A DNA stretch of 64,000 nt from Boswellia sacra (GCA_013180625.2 SNVD02005116.1:124001-188000); one strand, 5' to 3'. Positions 22,205 to 36,969 are shown, numbered from the stretch's first letter. Program-made: numbers and translations. The notes: generated by a model not told the origin, from the letters alone.

Positions 22205-25200
22205 TAGTTTGAAGATTCTGTTAAATTTTTTATAATAGCTGTAAAATTAGTTTTTGAAATGAAGATTTGTTTCATTAGAAGCCATTAAATTAGTCAGTCA
22301 TTGTTTATGCCAGAAAAATTTGAGCTTTGTGTTAATGACGAGAGTACTGCCGTCAGTTGTTGAAATCTCACAACTTTGAATCAAAGTAGTAGATTAACAT
22401 GGAATTTGGAAGGGAAGTTTATTTTCCGAAGCAAAACAACGTGCAACAAATATTTTCAATTAGAAGGTTTAAAGGCTAACCTCACTCTGAAATTCGCCAA
22501 CGAATATACTTTTCATTTAAAATTAACTGAATGTGAACATAATATTTACCACTTTCATAGGCTCATTATCAGTAATTTGACTGAGAATCAAATGATTGTG
22601 ATTATGAGAATAACTTCCATGTTTGTTTTTCCGAAAGATGAAAGAGAAATGGAAAATAAAAATGATAGCTTCTCTTGATCTGATTTACAGCTCATATGAT
22701 TGTTTATATAGGAGCTATCATTTGATTTACATGACTGAAGAAGAATCTGGAAGTTACGAACTTCCTAGTAATTTCCTTGCTGAGTTAATTAACTACACTT
22801 AAAGAGTCTTACTGTTGCATGGCTTTTATAGAATTAACAACAGTCTGACATGCCCCTTGAAGTTGCACTGATCTGCGAAGTCAGTGAGCTTGCATAAGAC
22901 TGAGATGAGTTTGTAAACCTGTGTTGATGTGGGGTATGAGTGAGCTTACATATGACTCAGAATAGTCAGTGGGCTTGCTTAAAATAAAATTGAGAACACA
23001 AGTAAGCACATTTTTAACTATTTGAAAGTGTTTTTAATAAGATCAAAGTTGCTGCCAAACAGACTGTAAGTGGATTTTATTTCATTTTAGAATTGAGCAA
23101 CATCTTCGATTTTATGTTGATTGCCCTTGCGTTTTGGAAGGTCTTTTCTTGCTAATATAGTTTCTCTTTTCTAATAAGAATGATTTGGGTTTGATTGATA
23201 AGAAGTGGTGTTCACTACCGTTATTAGGTGACTTTGTAGCGAGAGCTCTGTCATGTAGCAAATTTAATTCATATTGTTGCAGTGGAAGAGTTGGTGAAAC
23301 AAGATGCTTTTTAGTAGGCTGGCACAGAATGAGAAAGTATATCATAAAATTGTTTTGGAAACATTCTAAAGGTGCTCAAGAGTGATTTAGATGCTTGCTA
23401 AAGTTGGGGCTTGACTGTCTTTATGTTATAGATGAACCAAAACATGTTTTTTTGTAGTACCTAATAACTTGTTTTTAATTTTATATGACAATTGGTGGCA
23501 TGATAAACACCTAGAGTGTGATTCTCTTTAGACATTTAGTCATTTTTTTTTTCTTTTATTAACAAAACTTAGTGCGACATGAAAATGACATGACGTATGT
23601 CATAATATATGATTTGAATTGCTGACAATCCCATTTTTTATTGAAATCCTAGCCACTTTTTTAATTCTTTTTTTTTTGTTTTCCAAGTGTGTCCTTTTTT
23701 AATTCTCTTTGTCGAAAGCAAATACTTGATCAAATGGTCTAAGTTTGAGTTACATTGATAACATGTGTAAGAAAACTGTGTTGTTGTGTGCTTTTCTTTG
23801 AAATGGTCTAAGAGTACTTGATCAAATGGTTTAAATTTTTGAAAGTGCTTTGTGTAATGAATTATGGCTTCGAATTTTTGTCAAAAACATTTGCCTTTAC
23901 AGAGGGCTTATGTCATACTATTATTATTTTTTCTTATTGAACCTTGCTATACTTGCTTTTGAAATTTTGCACTTTCGTCATAATCTCTATTTTAACTATT
24001 TGATGCTGAGCTTTTGAGATTTTGTGGCACTTTAGTTAAAGTAGAAGATATTATGGTGATTGAAACTTTTGATGGTTTAAGTGTTAGTTGAATTCAAGAT
24101 TAATCTAGATTCTTTTTCAATGAAAAAGTGTTTCAGAATTCTTTGGATTTGGGTAGAATTTTAAACCTTCTAAGTGTTGTTGCTGTTAGTCATACTTTCT
24201 TGGATATTGAACATGCTAGGTAAATCTGAAATTAAGAAACTAGTTAAATGGCTGATTTTTGCTTTTATTCTTATGCCAATAAAAGAGTACGTATTCAGCA
24301 AGACTGGCCCTAAAGTTATTCTTCTCAAATTATTAGAACAGTATATCAGAATTGGAAAAGGGAAGAAATAAGGAACTAGTCATATCAGGTGCATAGTAAT
24401 AAACTGCTAACATATTGAGATCATATGAGAATCTATATTAGAAAACGTTGGAAAGATGACTTTTAAAAGAAGTTTATTATAGATACTCAATTAAACTGTA
24501 AATCTGTTTTATAAGATAAGTTTTTGTATATAATCTAGGCTTTTATTTGTTTTCCTTGTATTTTGATTCTTATTATAGGTTGTAATGTCGCTTAAATATT
24601 TTTTTATATCCTTTATGGTTTTTTAATGGTAGAAAGAGAAGGTGTTCTTGATCAAGTTGCTCCAAACAGGAGTTATCAACTGCATTCAGGATCTTTGTCT
24701 GGACAAATGTTGTAGAGCAAGCAAAATTTCATAAACCAGCTCCACTTGTTACTCTCCAGTCTACTCTGTCAGGTATCTCCACTCTCACTTTTAGTTTCTT
24801 TTTAGTTCTTTTAAATGGGTTTTATGTGAGTTTGGAGTTCAATACTAGTATTGATGATGTAATGTGGTGCAGATAACAAAGTAGATTATGGTGTAAAGTT
24901 GAGCAAATTTCAGGTGTAGTGAGAGGCAAGTAAGCCACCTTTAATATCTCAACTTGTACTGGTAATTATAGATTTTTTGGACTTCAACTTCCTTAATTTT
25001 GTCCATTTAATATCTCAGCAATGTTTGGCTCTTTTTCAATTGCGTTATAGCTATTTTATGCATTGTGGCACTTTGCTAAATGAAGCTTTTATCTAAAAAA
25101 TGATATTAATCCAAGGGAGCTAGCTATTATCTCCAAGGAAGGGGGGAGTGCCATAATTTATCTTGCTTGAGATTCCTTATATCATGGTTGCATAGTTGAT

Positions 25201-27660
25201 CGTCGGGTATGCCTCTTTAGACAGCATATTGGTTTTAGTCAATTATTTTAGTATAACTATGATTTTACCCTCAGTGTAGCATTATATAATGCTTATATTC
25301 AATGATTTGAACTTGGTATCAGGATTGAGAAGATGAATTCAATATCAAAATTGAATTCCTTTATTCAAAAAATATTGGTGCATGCTGATTTGTGTTGCCA
25401 TATGAGATGAATGCTATTAAGTATGATAGTTGCTATACCAACGAGTGGCTTAATTTTATTAAAGTTATTTGTTATGAATGAAGTAAATTTAGACTCAATA
25501 ATTGGATTTGCTGGTACTATTTGTTACACTAGAATTGATATATTGTTATTGTTCTTGAGTTGCGTATGAAGAATCTAGTCTGATTTAGTTCTTTAGCTGT
25601 TTGGAGTTTGCTGCCTTAGAATCCTTAATCAAAATATTGAGACAACAAGTGTGGCCTTGACATTAATCCTATCTGGCTTCAATTTTATGTGCATTAAAAC
25701 ATTCAGTTTTGGCTATAAGTTAAACTTTTTTGGGAAGAGGTCAAGTTCCTGTTGCCTTAGAAATTTTGTTTGTTTGTGAAAATTTAGTTTTCTTTTTTGT
25801 CAGAATAGGCCCTGTATGTTGGGTTTTGACATCTGAAATCTTCCCTTTACGGTGCGCGCTCAAGCAGCGGCACTTGGGGCTATGGGTGAGAGTATAAGCA
25901 GTGGCTTCGTTTCCATGTCATTCCTCAGTGCTTCCAGTAAAATTACAGCGGTGGAACTTTCCTTTTCTTTTCAATTCAGCTCTTTCTGCTACCTTTGTTT
26001 ACAAATTTGTTCCAAAAAAAAAAGGAAAATCCTTGGAGCAGATTGAGTTACTGTTTAACAATGAAAAATACATGTGTCAACACTAGTGATAGTTCAGCTA
26101 AGTGTACCTAAAAAATATTTACACTAGTGTACTGCTACTGTTCATTTGAATTAAGAAACACATGTATCAACATAGTCTATAGTCATTCTTATCGATTTTA
26201 AAGAAGTCAACTCGTCAATTCTAGATCACATGGATCTTTATTGTACACATAGTTTATCTGTTGTGAATTAATTTAAAGTAGTTAATGGCTTTTTTAATTA
26301 AAACTTTTAGTTTCTTTTTTTTTGTAATAAAAAAAGATATTGACCTTTTTGCTAATGAGTGCCAACTCATAAAATCTAATAAAAAAATACAAAGAAAAAA
26401 TTCAAGAAAATGATAGACATTGTGAGAGACTAACTAATTTTTTGTGTCCTCGCATGAAAAGAGAATAAAAAAATTCAGATGCTAAAGATTGAATCAGCCT
26501 GTGTAAACAATTCACTGCCGACAAAAGCAGATTGGCTTAACCTTGTAAATCAATATCTATTGTTACTGATGCTTATTAGCATCTGATAATTTGGGTTATT
26601 TATTTATTGTATTTCTCTTTGCTTAATCTATGAATCAGAAGAATTCCGTAAACTAATCTGTGATCGGAAGTGTGATTACTGTTATAGAAAAACTAATAAA
26701 TTCTTCTTTCTTGTTTAAGGTCACAATAATTAAATGCAGTTGTTTATCATTTACAGACCTGGTGATAGCTGACTCCTTGTGAGCAATTTCATTTACCAGC
26801 ATCTCCACACCTTAGATTTTCAAGCTGTTTGAGAGAAAACAAACTTGGTTGATCGACATAGAACACAATCTGTATCCATTTCTAGAGGTAAGCTTCACCA
26901 GTTCCTATTTATGATGTTTTAAGTTAGATTCAAGTGCTATTCATATGCTGTTTGAGACTAATAATTTTGTTTTGATTGCTTTCAACTGTTACTCATATGT
27001 TGTTTGCTATTCATGCTGAGTTAAATGCTTGCATTTATTTTGTTTTTATGTTGTTTCATCGTAATTGGTATGAATTGGTTTTTTTTCTTCTTCTTGTAAA
27101 GCATAACTGATATCTAGTGTTAATGATGTGTTGTTTTATGAGGAATTTGGTCTTGTTCTGATTTGTTTTTGCATTATAACATTCACAAGGAATGAACCTC
27201 CAATTGAATTTGCATTCTTTCTAAGTTATTGATGTTATACTGCGTAGTTACAAATCCTTGTTTTTCTTTTTTGGTTAAAGATGCAAACAAACTTAGAACT
27301 TAGTCCTCCATCTACATTAAAAAACACCTATAAAATTACATTTTAAATTGAAGAAACACAGTAATAGAAAATAAAAACATAGAAACCAAAAATTTTGCTA
27401 GTTAAATAATCCCACCATTTATACCAGCCCATTAAACCCAATCTCACAAAAACAGTCCACTAATTAGAGAGCCCACTAAAGCCCAGCCCACAAAACAATC
27501 CTACCAATGAAAGCAACCCCACTAAACCCAAAGAAAGGAGAGATGAATATATGCTGAAAATGCCAACTCACTTCCTAACCTAATTAACTTGTTAAATAAG
27601 TTTAATTTCAACTTACTACTTAAACAACTTATTTACATAAATTATATTTATTTTTTTGAA
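22205..27660. other. CACTA-1 left internal region, no recognised gene
   Basis: AT-rich, intron-like DNA inside the transposon. A few short segments with splice-like borders occur (for example near 24630-24780 and 24870-24915), but none gives a family I can name. I see no nested element with recognisable termini. Confidence 0.45.
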
Positions 27661-30600
27661 GGAAAGTAGACATAGAGAAGAGTTGGATTGACTTAGGAGA
27701 CAAATTTTCCAAGCCATATCTGAATGGGGTGAATGTATTTCTAGATTTTGCATCTGAGAACGTAGTTGGTGGCACTAGAATTTACTGTCCATGTAAGAAG
27801 TGTTACAATCAGTATCTTATGAGTAGGGACATAGTGAAAGACCATTTAATATTCAATGGTTTTCTACCGAAGTACAAAAAGTGGACATTACATGGTGAGC
27901 CATACGCGCCTATAGAGTCTAATCAAAATTCTGAGACTCAACATTTAGAGTTTGGTTGTGATTCAACGGGTAATGATATGGTCGGAATGATACATGATGC
28001 CATGGGAATTCTAAATATGGATTTTGGTGAAAGTAGCAGTACTCCACTGGATAATGATGTGGGTGAAGACTTGAACGAGGCATTAAAAGACTTCTTTAAA
28101 TTACTTCAAGATGCGAACTGTCCTTTGTATCCAGGATGTAAAAAGTTTACATCACTTTCATTTGTTGTTCGTCTCTTGAATATGAAAATGTTATGCGGAT
28201 GGACAGACACTTCAATGACTATGCTGTTAAAATTTTTGAAAGAAGTCTTTCCCCAAGAAGCAAAAATTCCTCCCTCTTACTATGAGGCTCAAAAAATAAC
28301 TACGAAATTAGGATTTGCATACAAGACTTGGGATGTATGTCCTAATAACTGTATGTTATTTAGAAATAAGCATGAGAATCTTCACAGTTATGTAGTATGT
28401 CATACCTCTATATATAAACAGTTTGATGAGCCAAATAATGTTTCAACGTCTGAGGTAAAAATAGCAACAAAACAAGTACATTACTTTCCCTTAGTCCAAC
28501 ATTACAGAGATTGTTCATGTCTTCAAAAACTACTTCTTTTATGCGATGGCATGCAGAGGATCGCATAAATGATGGTGTGTTAAGACATCCTATTGATAGT
28601 CCTGCTTGGAAAACCTTTGATGAAAAAATCTAAACTTTGCAGCTGAATGTCGTAATGTGAGGCTTGGATTGGCTGCTGATGGTTTCAATCCTTTTAGGAC
28701 TATGTCCATAGCTCATAGTACATGGCCTGTGGTATTAATACCTTATAATTTGCCGCCATGGTTATGTATGAAACAATTATTCTTCATGTTGTCTGTGCTT
28801 ATTGATGGCCCGAAAGGTCCTGAAAATAAAATTGATGTTTACTTACAACCATTGATTGAAGAATTGAAAGATTTATGGAATGAATAGGTGGTTACTTATG
28901 ATGCATCACATCAATAGATGTTTAAGTTACATGCAGCTTTGTTGTGGACTATTAATGACTTTCCAGCATATGCGATCTTGTCGGGTTGGAGTACCATAGG
29001 GGAGAAAGCTTGCCCTTCTTGTTCTACAAATACAACATCGCAATGGTTACATCATGGTAGGAAGTTTTGTTATTTGGGTCATCGTCGATTTCTACCCTTT
29101 TCTCATAGATTTCAGAAAGATAAAGTGTCTTTTAATGGCAAAAGGGAATTTTTACCTCCTTCGATTCAGACGACTGGATTTGATGTGAAACAACAAGTGC
29201 AAAGTGTACTTACTGAATATAGATTAGAAGATCTTCATAAAAGAGAGAGGAAAGATTTTGAGATGATGAATTGTGGAAGCATTTGGAAAAAGAAGATCAT
29301 TTTCTTTGAACTACCATATTGGGAGCATAATTTACTTCGACATAATCTTGATGTCATGCATGTTGAGAAGAATGTTTGTGATAATATCCTTTGGACATTG
29401 TTAGGTGATCCTAAAAAGTCTAAAGATAATTTAAAGGCTCGACATGATTTGCATCAAATGGGAATAAGGAAACCATTACTTCCGCAAGAAAGGGGAAAAC
29501 ATAAAGCGTATTTGCCTCATGCATGCTTCTCAATTAACAAAGAAAAAAAAGTAGTGTTCTTAAATGTGTTGAAGAGAGGGAAGGTGCCAGATGGTTACGC
29601 ATCAAATATTTCTCAACATGTGCACATTAGAAAGCGCAGTATTTGGGGCCTCAAAAGTCATGATAATCATATATTGATACAACAATTACTTCCTCTTGTA
29701 GCTCGTAGAGCATTACCTAAAAATGTTGTTGAAACGTTGATTGAGCTTGCTAACTTTTTTAGGCAATTGTGCTCTAAAGTGAATACAGAGGAAGACTTAA
29801 AGAATATTCAAAATCGAGTGGTTGTAACCTTATGCCTTTTGGAGAAAATTTTTCCACCTTCATTCTTTGATGTGATAGAGCATTTGCCAGTGCATCTTGC
29901 TGAAGTGGCTTTGATTGGTGGACCTGTACAATTCCGTTGGATGTATCCCATTAAAAGGCATTAAATTTTATGTATAATGTGCTTTATTTACATATTATAC
30001 ATGAAGGAATTACACTTATTTTGAATTCTTAAAATTATAGGTACTTGTTAACTTTGAAGAATTATGTTAGAAATCGTGCACATCTTGAGGCTTCTATTGC
30101 TAAAGGATACTTGATGGAGGAGTGCACTAATTTTTATTCACAATATCTTGATGAAGTGGAAACCAAAACTAATCGAGCACCTAGGAACAAAGACTGTACC
30201 TCAAAAAAAGGTGTGAAATTTAACCTTGACAACGTTACCTGGATACAAGCACATAGATATGTGCTTGTAAATACTACAACAATTGATCCATTCCAAGAGT
30301 AAGTCGTTCACAATTTTATTGACATATGTTCATCTATTATTCATTGAGTATCCATTTGGTTTGTATTTCTTATAACTCATATTTATTTCATCATTTTTAT
30401 TTATAAAGGGAGCATATCAACATACTCTCTCAACAACATCCTCGCGCTTCAAGTCATCAAATTCAGAAAGAGCACAACTCTAAATTTCATAAGTGGTTCA
30501 AAAGCCATGTAAGCTATGTTACTTTAATTAAATCTTCAACCTCATACTAAATATGAGTTATAACACTAGTGGGTTTTTATAGGTGGAAGCTTTGCAACAA

Positions 30601-31083
30601 ACCCCAAATGTGACATTGCCTGAAGAAATTGTCCACTTAGCTAATGGCCCAAAAATAATTGCACGACGTTTCAAATCTTATGTTGTTAATGGTTTCAAAT
30701 TTCGGACCAAAGATATTGACAACACTAGAACCTCCCAAAATTCCGGTGTTGAGTTAAAGGCTAATACACTGAGCTATGCTAGTGCAAGGGATAGAAATCC
30801 ATGTTCAAGCAGTGTAACATTTCATGGGGTTTTAAGAGATATAATAGAAATTCGTTATGTCAACTCAATGAAATTCGTGTTGTTCAAGTGTGATTGGGTT
30901 GATGATCGGATTGGAAAGAAGTTTGATGAATTTAACTTCACAATGGTTAACTTCAATCATCTATTATACAAACTCAATCATGAGGATGATGAACCTTCAT
31001 TCTAGCGAATCAAGCTGAACAAGTTTATTATATCCAGGATCCTTTAGAAGCAGATTGGCATATAGTTCTTCAGATGACTGTTA

Positions 31084-32242
31084 TGTTGACCCAGGTACGG
31101 CAACCCAAGAGAGGGGGTGAATTGGGTTTTTATTTATAAAAACAGATTTAGAAAACTTTTCTTGAAAGATCAAAATTATTTAAATCTTTCTTTAAGAACA
31201 AAGGTGAAGAAAATGAAAATAGAATGCAATCAAGAGAATGGGAATAAAGAACAATTACAAGTGCAAGTAAATGTAAAGAGGATAGGGATAGAGAGAGTGC
31301 AAACTCGACGTACGTGGTTCGGCAAACCTTGCCTACGTCCACGGGCTCCTAGCTCCAAAAGCTAGGCTTTCCACTAAGTTGTAGAAATCTTTACAACTTG
31401 CTTGATGTACAACCTCACCAAGACTTTTTCCTTCAACCCTTGATAACACCACACCAAGAGTTCTTCTTGATGAACAATCTCACCAAGGTAACTTCTTTCA
31501 ACTCTTGATAACACCACACCAAGAGTTCTTCTTGATGAACAACCTCACCAAAGCAACTTTCTTCAATTCTTGATAACACCACACCAAGAGTTCTTCTTGA
31601 TGAACAATCTCACCAAGGAAAGAGTTCTCTCAAGGATAACTTTTATCCTTTACAAGAAGATCTCACTCTCACCACAATACAAAAATAAAGAAAATTTCTA
31701 CAACAAAAGTATAACTCTCTTCAAAGAGTAGATAAAGAATATAAAAGCTCTCTAGACTTGATATTTCTCTTGTTTTTTTGCTTGATAAAATGCTTCTCTT
31801 GCACTTCTTGAATGCATGGGAGAATGGCTCCTTTTATAGGCAAATGTGATGAACTTAATCAAGTGAAGACACCAAATCCAAATTTTCTGCCCACCATAAA
31901 AATCGTAATCTTGTCTGTCATTTTTGTCAATGTTCTGTTTGAAATTTGAAAATCATTCGGTACTCATGTGACTTGATTTTTCTTTCTTGTGTCAGTCCAC
32001 CAAATTGAATGATAATTCTGTCAGCCTTCCGTTTGAAATTTGAATTTCTTGTTCTTAAACTTTGGTGCCTTTAACATGTAGTCTTCTCCTTAACTTTAAT
32101 ACTTCATTTTAATAAGCCTCTTCTTGATTTTACAATTATTTCAATGATATTACTCTTGCACATAAATAAACATGTTAGTAAATCACAATGAATCAATGTG
32201 TATTGTTATCATCAAAATTATCATGTAGCCTTAGGACTAACA
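31084..32242 (-). repeat. Copia B 3' LTR (left copy)
   Basis: 1,159 bp, TG...CA. It contains three full copies plus a partial copy of a 65-bp tandem unit at about 31400-31625. The open frames at 31117-31365 (both strands) are LTR sequence, not genes. Confidence 0.95.
31400..31625. repeat. 65-bp tandem repeat inside Copia B left LTR
   Basis: Units read cttgatgaacaacctcacca, then a variable aagg-aacttccttcaac part, then cttgataacaccacaccaag and agttctt. Three full copies plus a partial fourth are here. The right LTR has one more. Confidence 0.9.
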
Positions 32243-32482
32243 ATCTCCTCCTTTTTGATGATGACAAACCATTGATTGCTTTCAAATAATATCTAAAATA
32301 AAGAATGAAAATAAAATCAAGAATAAACAAAAAAAATGGCACTTGTTATGAATATAAGCAATCCAACTATTTCTCCCCCTTTTGTTATCATCAAAAAATG
32401 TAATCAAATTAACTACTCCCCCTAAATATATTCTCCCCCTTAACATATGCTACCATTCAAAGATTATCTTATTAAAGCAAAA

Positions 32483-33936
32483 TTAAGACATATCCAACAT
32501 GCCTAATTCTCTTCTAATTATGCAAAATCTATCTTGACTAAGGGGTTTAGTAAATATATCGGCTAATTGTTTATCGGTGGGAACAAATTCTAACGAAATA
32601 TTTCCTTTTTGCACATGATCTCTAATAAAATGATGTCTAATCTCTATATGCTTAGTCCTATAGTGTTGTATGGGATTTTTTGAAATGTTGATGGCACTTG
32701 TATTGTCACATTTGATGGGAATATGATCAAATACCACACCATAATCTTTTAAAATTTGCTTCATCCAAAGAGATTGTGCACAAACAACTTCCTACTGCAA
32801 TATACTCGGCTTCCGCGGTTGATAAGGCAACAGAATTTTGTTTTCTACTAAACCATGACACTAATGCATGTCCTAGAAAATGGCAAGAGCCACTAGTGCT
32901 CTTTCTATCAAGAAGACTTCCAGCAGAGTCCGCATCGGAATAACTAATTAGATCAAAATTATCACACTTAGGATACAAAGACCTAGATTTATGGTTCCAA
33001 GAAGATATCTAAATATCCTTTTGACAGCTTTAAGGTGAGATTCCTTTGGACAAGATTGAAATCTAGCACACATACACACACTAAACATAATATCAGGTCT
33101 ACTAGCAGTTAAATACAAAAGAGAGCCAATCATACCTCGATACTTTGTTACCTCAACATCTTTTCCTTTCTCATCTTTGTCAAGCTTGGTTAATGTACCT
33201 ATAGGTGTGTTATATGTCCTTGAATTATCCATGCCAAACTTTTTGAGAAGATCTCTTGTGTATTTAGCTTGATTAATGAAGATCTCATTTATTGATTGCT
33301 TGATTTGAAGTCCAAGGAAGAAATTTAATTCTCCCATTAAGCTCATTTCAAATTCTTGTTGCATGCACTTAAAAAATTCCTCACACATAGAGACATTAGT
33401 AGCACCAAATATAATATCATCAACATAGATTTGAACAATTAATAAATCATCATTTTTTGTTTTAACAAAAAGAGTATTATCAACTTTTTTTATTTCGAAA
33501 CCATTATCAATGAGAAATTTGCTCAATCTATCATACCATGCTCTTAGTGTTTGTTTCAAGCCATAAAGTGCTTTTTTTAGTTTGAAAACATGGTTTGGAA
33601 ATCATGATTTTGAAAACCAAGAGGTTGCTCTACATATACTTCCTCCATAATGTAACCATTTAAAAATGCACTTTTGACATCCATTTGATATCATGTAAAA
33701 TTTTTATAACATGCAAATGCACACAACATTCTAATTGATTCTAATCTAGCAACCGGTGCAAAGGTTTCCTCATAAACAATACCTTCTTCTTGATTGTATC
33801 CTTGAGCAACAAGTCTAGCTTTGTTTCTAATAATGGTGCTATTTTCATCTACTTTATTTCTAAAAATCCATTTAGTGCCTATAATAGAATGATTTTTGGG
33901 TCTAGGGACTAATTCCCAAACTTGATTTCTCTTCAA
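32483..33936 (-). pseudogene. Copia B reverse transcriptase and RNase H
   Basis: RT begins [20 protein letters not shown] with [15 protein letters not shown] and [11 protein letters not shown]. It continues after a frameshift near 33690, where the LDVKSAFLNG block lies, with LRAWYDRLSKFLIDNGF and the catalytic box IYVDDIIFGATN. RNase H has ISYSDADSAGS, RKSTSGSCHFLG, LSTAEAEYIAV and KCDNTSAINISKN. It ends in the typical IEIRHHFIRDHV block with DIFTKPL. The RNase H acidic residues (D, E, D) all appear retained, although a frameshift around 32760 separates two parts. Much better preserved than Copia A. Confidence 0.92.
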
Positions 33937-34099
33937 ATTGGTTCAATTCTTCTTGCATAGCCAAAATCCAACTTTCCTCATTTTCGGCTTCTTTAAAAGA
34001 TTTTGGTTCAAATTGAGAGACAAATTCAAAATGATTACAAAAGTTCCTAAAAGAAGATCTAGTTTCATACCTTGTGATGGTTCACCAATAATGAGATCT

Positions 34100-35360
34100 T
34101 TAGGGTGAGCTTTTGCAGTACCTCCATTCCTTTGATAATTCTTGGGAAGAATCATTTACTTCCTCAAGCTTTTCTTGTTGAAGTTGTAATTCATCTTGAC
34201 TCTTTTCATCAAGCCTTGATTCCTTGATTTGCCTCTCTACCTCAACAATATCATCATCTAAATTCGTTGAAGAAATAACATTAGTTTCACCAAATTCAAC
34301 ATGCATAGATTCTTCAATAGTAAGTCTTTTTGTTAAAAACTTTATATGCTTTACTATGGTTAGAGTAGCCAACAAAAATTCCAACATCGGCTTTTGCATC
34401 AAATTTTTCAAGGTTATCCTTGGTGTTTAAAATAAAATATTTACATCCAAAAACTTTAAAAAATCCAATGTTGGGTTTTCTTCCTTTCCAAAGTTCATAA
34501 GGAGTTTTCTTTATTAAAGCTCTAATATGGACTCTATTGATTATAAAGCATGCGGTATTAACGGCTTCGGCCCAAAAATATTTTGCAAATTATTTTCAAG
34601 TAACATGGTCCTAGCCATTTCTTGGATAGTCCTATTTTTCCTTTCAACAACACCATTTTGTTGTGGAGTTCTAGGTGAGGAAAAATTATGCTCAAAACCA
34701 TTTTCATCACAAAGATTTTCAAATACAACATTGTCTACTTCACCACCATGATCACTCCTAATGGACACAATAGAATACCCTTTTGATTTTGGACTCTTTT
34801 TGCAAATTTTGAAAAAGCTTGTATGGCCTCATTTTTAGTTTTCAAGAATAATACCCAAGTGAATCTTGAATAATCATCCACAATAACAAAAACATAATAC
34901 TTTTCACCAAGGCTTTGAGTTCTTGATGGTCCAAATAAATCCAAATGAAGTAATTGTAGAGTTTATTTGTTGAAATAAATTTCTTTTGTTTAAAAGAAGT
35001 TCTCACTTGTTTTCCAAATTGACAAGCATCACAAATCTTATCCTTTTCAAATTTTATTTTTGGAAAACCATCAACTAAATCATTTTTAGAAATTTTTGAA
35101 AATTGTGTCCATGCTAGCATGACCTAATCTTCTATGCCATAACCAAGCATCATGATTAACAATGAAACACTTTTCTACATGATTATTAACATCAATATCA
35201 ATTGTATAAATATTACCACATCTATTACCAACAAATAATGTCTTATTATTACTAACATCCTTAATCACACATCTATTAGGCTCAAAAGTAACAAAATATC
35301 CCTTATCACACAATTGACTAATGCTAATCAAATCATGTTTCAAACCATGAACAAGCAAAA
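34100..35360 (-). pseudogene. Copia B integrase
   Basis: The zinc finger is WLWHRRLGHASM followed by CDACQFGK. The catalytic core gives MDLFGPSR (first Asp), IRSDHGGEVDN (second Asp) and QQNGVVERKNRTIQEMA (Glu), so all three DDE residues are retained, though spread over several frames. The segment 34100-34411 carries the acidic linker to RT. Integrase inserts the cDNA into chromosomal DNA. Confidence 0.9.
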
Positions 35361-35530
35361 CATCTTTAATAATAGGTGAAGAAGGGTTTCCAATATCACC
35401 ATGTCCGATTACCCTTCTTTAGGCATTATCACCGAAGGTCACATATCCTCCTTTCTTCATGATTAATCTTAAGAACTTGGAGGCATCTCCAGTCATATGC
35501 CTTGAGCAACCACTATCTAAGTACCACTTG
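35361..35530 (-). pseudogene. Copia B protease core
   Basis: The minus-strand reading WYLDSGCSRHMTGD is the intact Copia aspartic protease motif (D-S-G). It is followed by YVTFGDNA, then a stop where the family has Lys or Gln, then VIGHGDIG and the IKDVLLVHGLKHDLIS block joining to the integrase. Confidence 0.85.
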
Positions 35531-36914
35531 TGTTTGCCACTCCTTTGTTTCTACAATCAACATTCAAAGAGCGACTTTTTGGTACCCAAATGTTCTTGGG
35601 TCCTTGGGGGTTAGTTATGGTACATTTTGGAACCCATATTTGTTTCAAATTAGGATTTCTCTTAATATAGCAAGAATGCACTTTGTGTCCTTTTCTTCTA
35701 CAATAAGTACATAAATGATTAGGATTATTCCGAGAAGATGCATGAACAAAATAGTTTTTAAAATACTTTTGATTTTTATGAGTTTTATATCCTATCCCTC
35801 TTTTATCAAAAACCCACCTTTGGTTTTGTAACATAGAGTTCAAATTTTTTGTGCTTTTTGTAAAACTATCAACAATATTTTTTAAGTCATTATTTTCCTT
35901 TTTCAAAATAACTTTTTCTTTCTCCAATTTATCAAAATCTTTTTGTTTTAAAATGTCATTTTCAGTTTTTAATAAATGTATTTGACTTTTCAAACTTTCA
36001 AAATCTTTTTGCTTTAAAATTTCATTTTCATTTTCTAAAGCTTCATTTATTTCTACCACCTCTTCTAATTGAGATAACATGATTTTTTACTTCTTTTTAA
36101 AGCATTAATTTTTGAATTTTGCTTATCAACTTGCACATGTAAATTTTGGAATGCTTCAAGTAATTCATCATATGAAAGCTTAGGATCATGGTTTAGAATA
36201 CTTATCTCATTTTCTCTTAAAGTCATGAAGCACATGTTTGCCACATCGCAATCTTCTTCTTCATTCTCCTTCAAGATGATTTCATGAGTTATGAGAGAAC
36301 CCATAAGTTCTTCTAATGGTAGTTTGGTGAGGTCCTTTGCTTCTTGAATCGCCGTCACCTTTGGCTCCCAAGATTTTGGTAGACACCTAAGAATCTTTCT
36401 CACCATTTCAACATTAGAATAAGATTTACCAAGAGATTTCAAACCATTGAATAATATCCGTAAATCTAGTAAACATTTCAGAAATTGATTCATTTGATTT
36501 CATCTTAAAAAGCTCATAACTATGAACTAGCATACTAATCTTGGATTCTTTAACTTGACTAGTTCCTTTATGAGTTACTTCAAGTGTGTGCCATATTTCT
36601 TGTGCCGTAGAACAAGTAGATATTCTATTAAACTCATTTCTATCTAGAGTACAATACAACACATTCATAGCTTTAGCATTCAAACTCAATTTCTTTTTAT
36701 CAAACTCTTTAGGTTCTTTAAGCATGCATTCCCCATTTTCAATTTTGGTATGAACAAAAGGTCCTTCCAAAATAATAGACCACAAATTATAATCAAAAGA
36801 TTTCAAGAAAATACTCATTCTAGTTTTTCAATAAGACTAATCACTTCTATTAAAAAATGGAGGTCTAGAGATAGAAAGTCCCTCAACATATGAAGTTGAA
36901 TTAAAAGTTGCCAT
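35517..36914 (-). pseudogene. Copia B gag (capsid and nucleocapsid)
   Basis: The likely start is the ATG at 36914 (MATFNSTSYVEGLSISRPPF). Two stops follow closely, one of them TGA at the Trp of SYWKTRM. The frame then continues with FLKSFDYNLWSIILEGPF, LSLNAKAMNVLYCTLDRNEF, EIWHTLEVTHKGT and VKESKISMLVHSYELFKM, the UBN2 capsid fold of Copia elements. A Lys/Glu-rich heptad-like stretch (residues of 35880-36080) looks coiled-coil. The zinc knuckle CTYCRRKGHKVHSC is intact CCHC. Frameshifts lie near 36430-36490 and 36065-36080. Confidence 0.9.
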
Positions 36915-36955
36915 AGCTCAAAAATCGATTAAGATTTAAAAAATTTAGCAACCTT

Positions 36956-36967
36956 GCTCTGATACCA
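36956..36967 (-). other. Copia B primer-binding site
   Basis: TGGTATCAGAGC on the minus strand, two bases from the 5' LTR. It is complementary to initiator-Met tRNA. Confidence 0.95.
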
Positions 36968-36969
36968 CT

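Noticed and set aside
31117..31365. Open frames on both strands repeated at 37003-37251
   Set aside because: They lie inside the Copia B LTRs, identical in both copies, and are not protein genes.
36956..36967. tRNA-like sequence (TGGTATCAGAGC) seen four times in the window
   Set aside because: These are retrotransposon primer-binding sites next to LTRs, not tRNA genes. No tRNA cloverleaf was seen.
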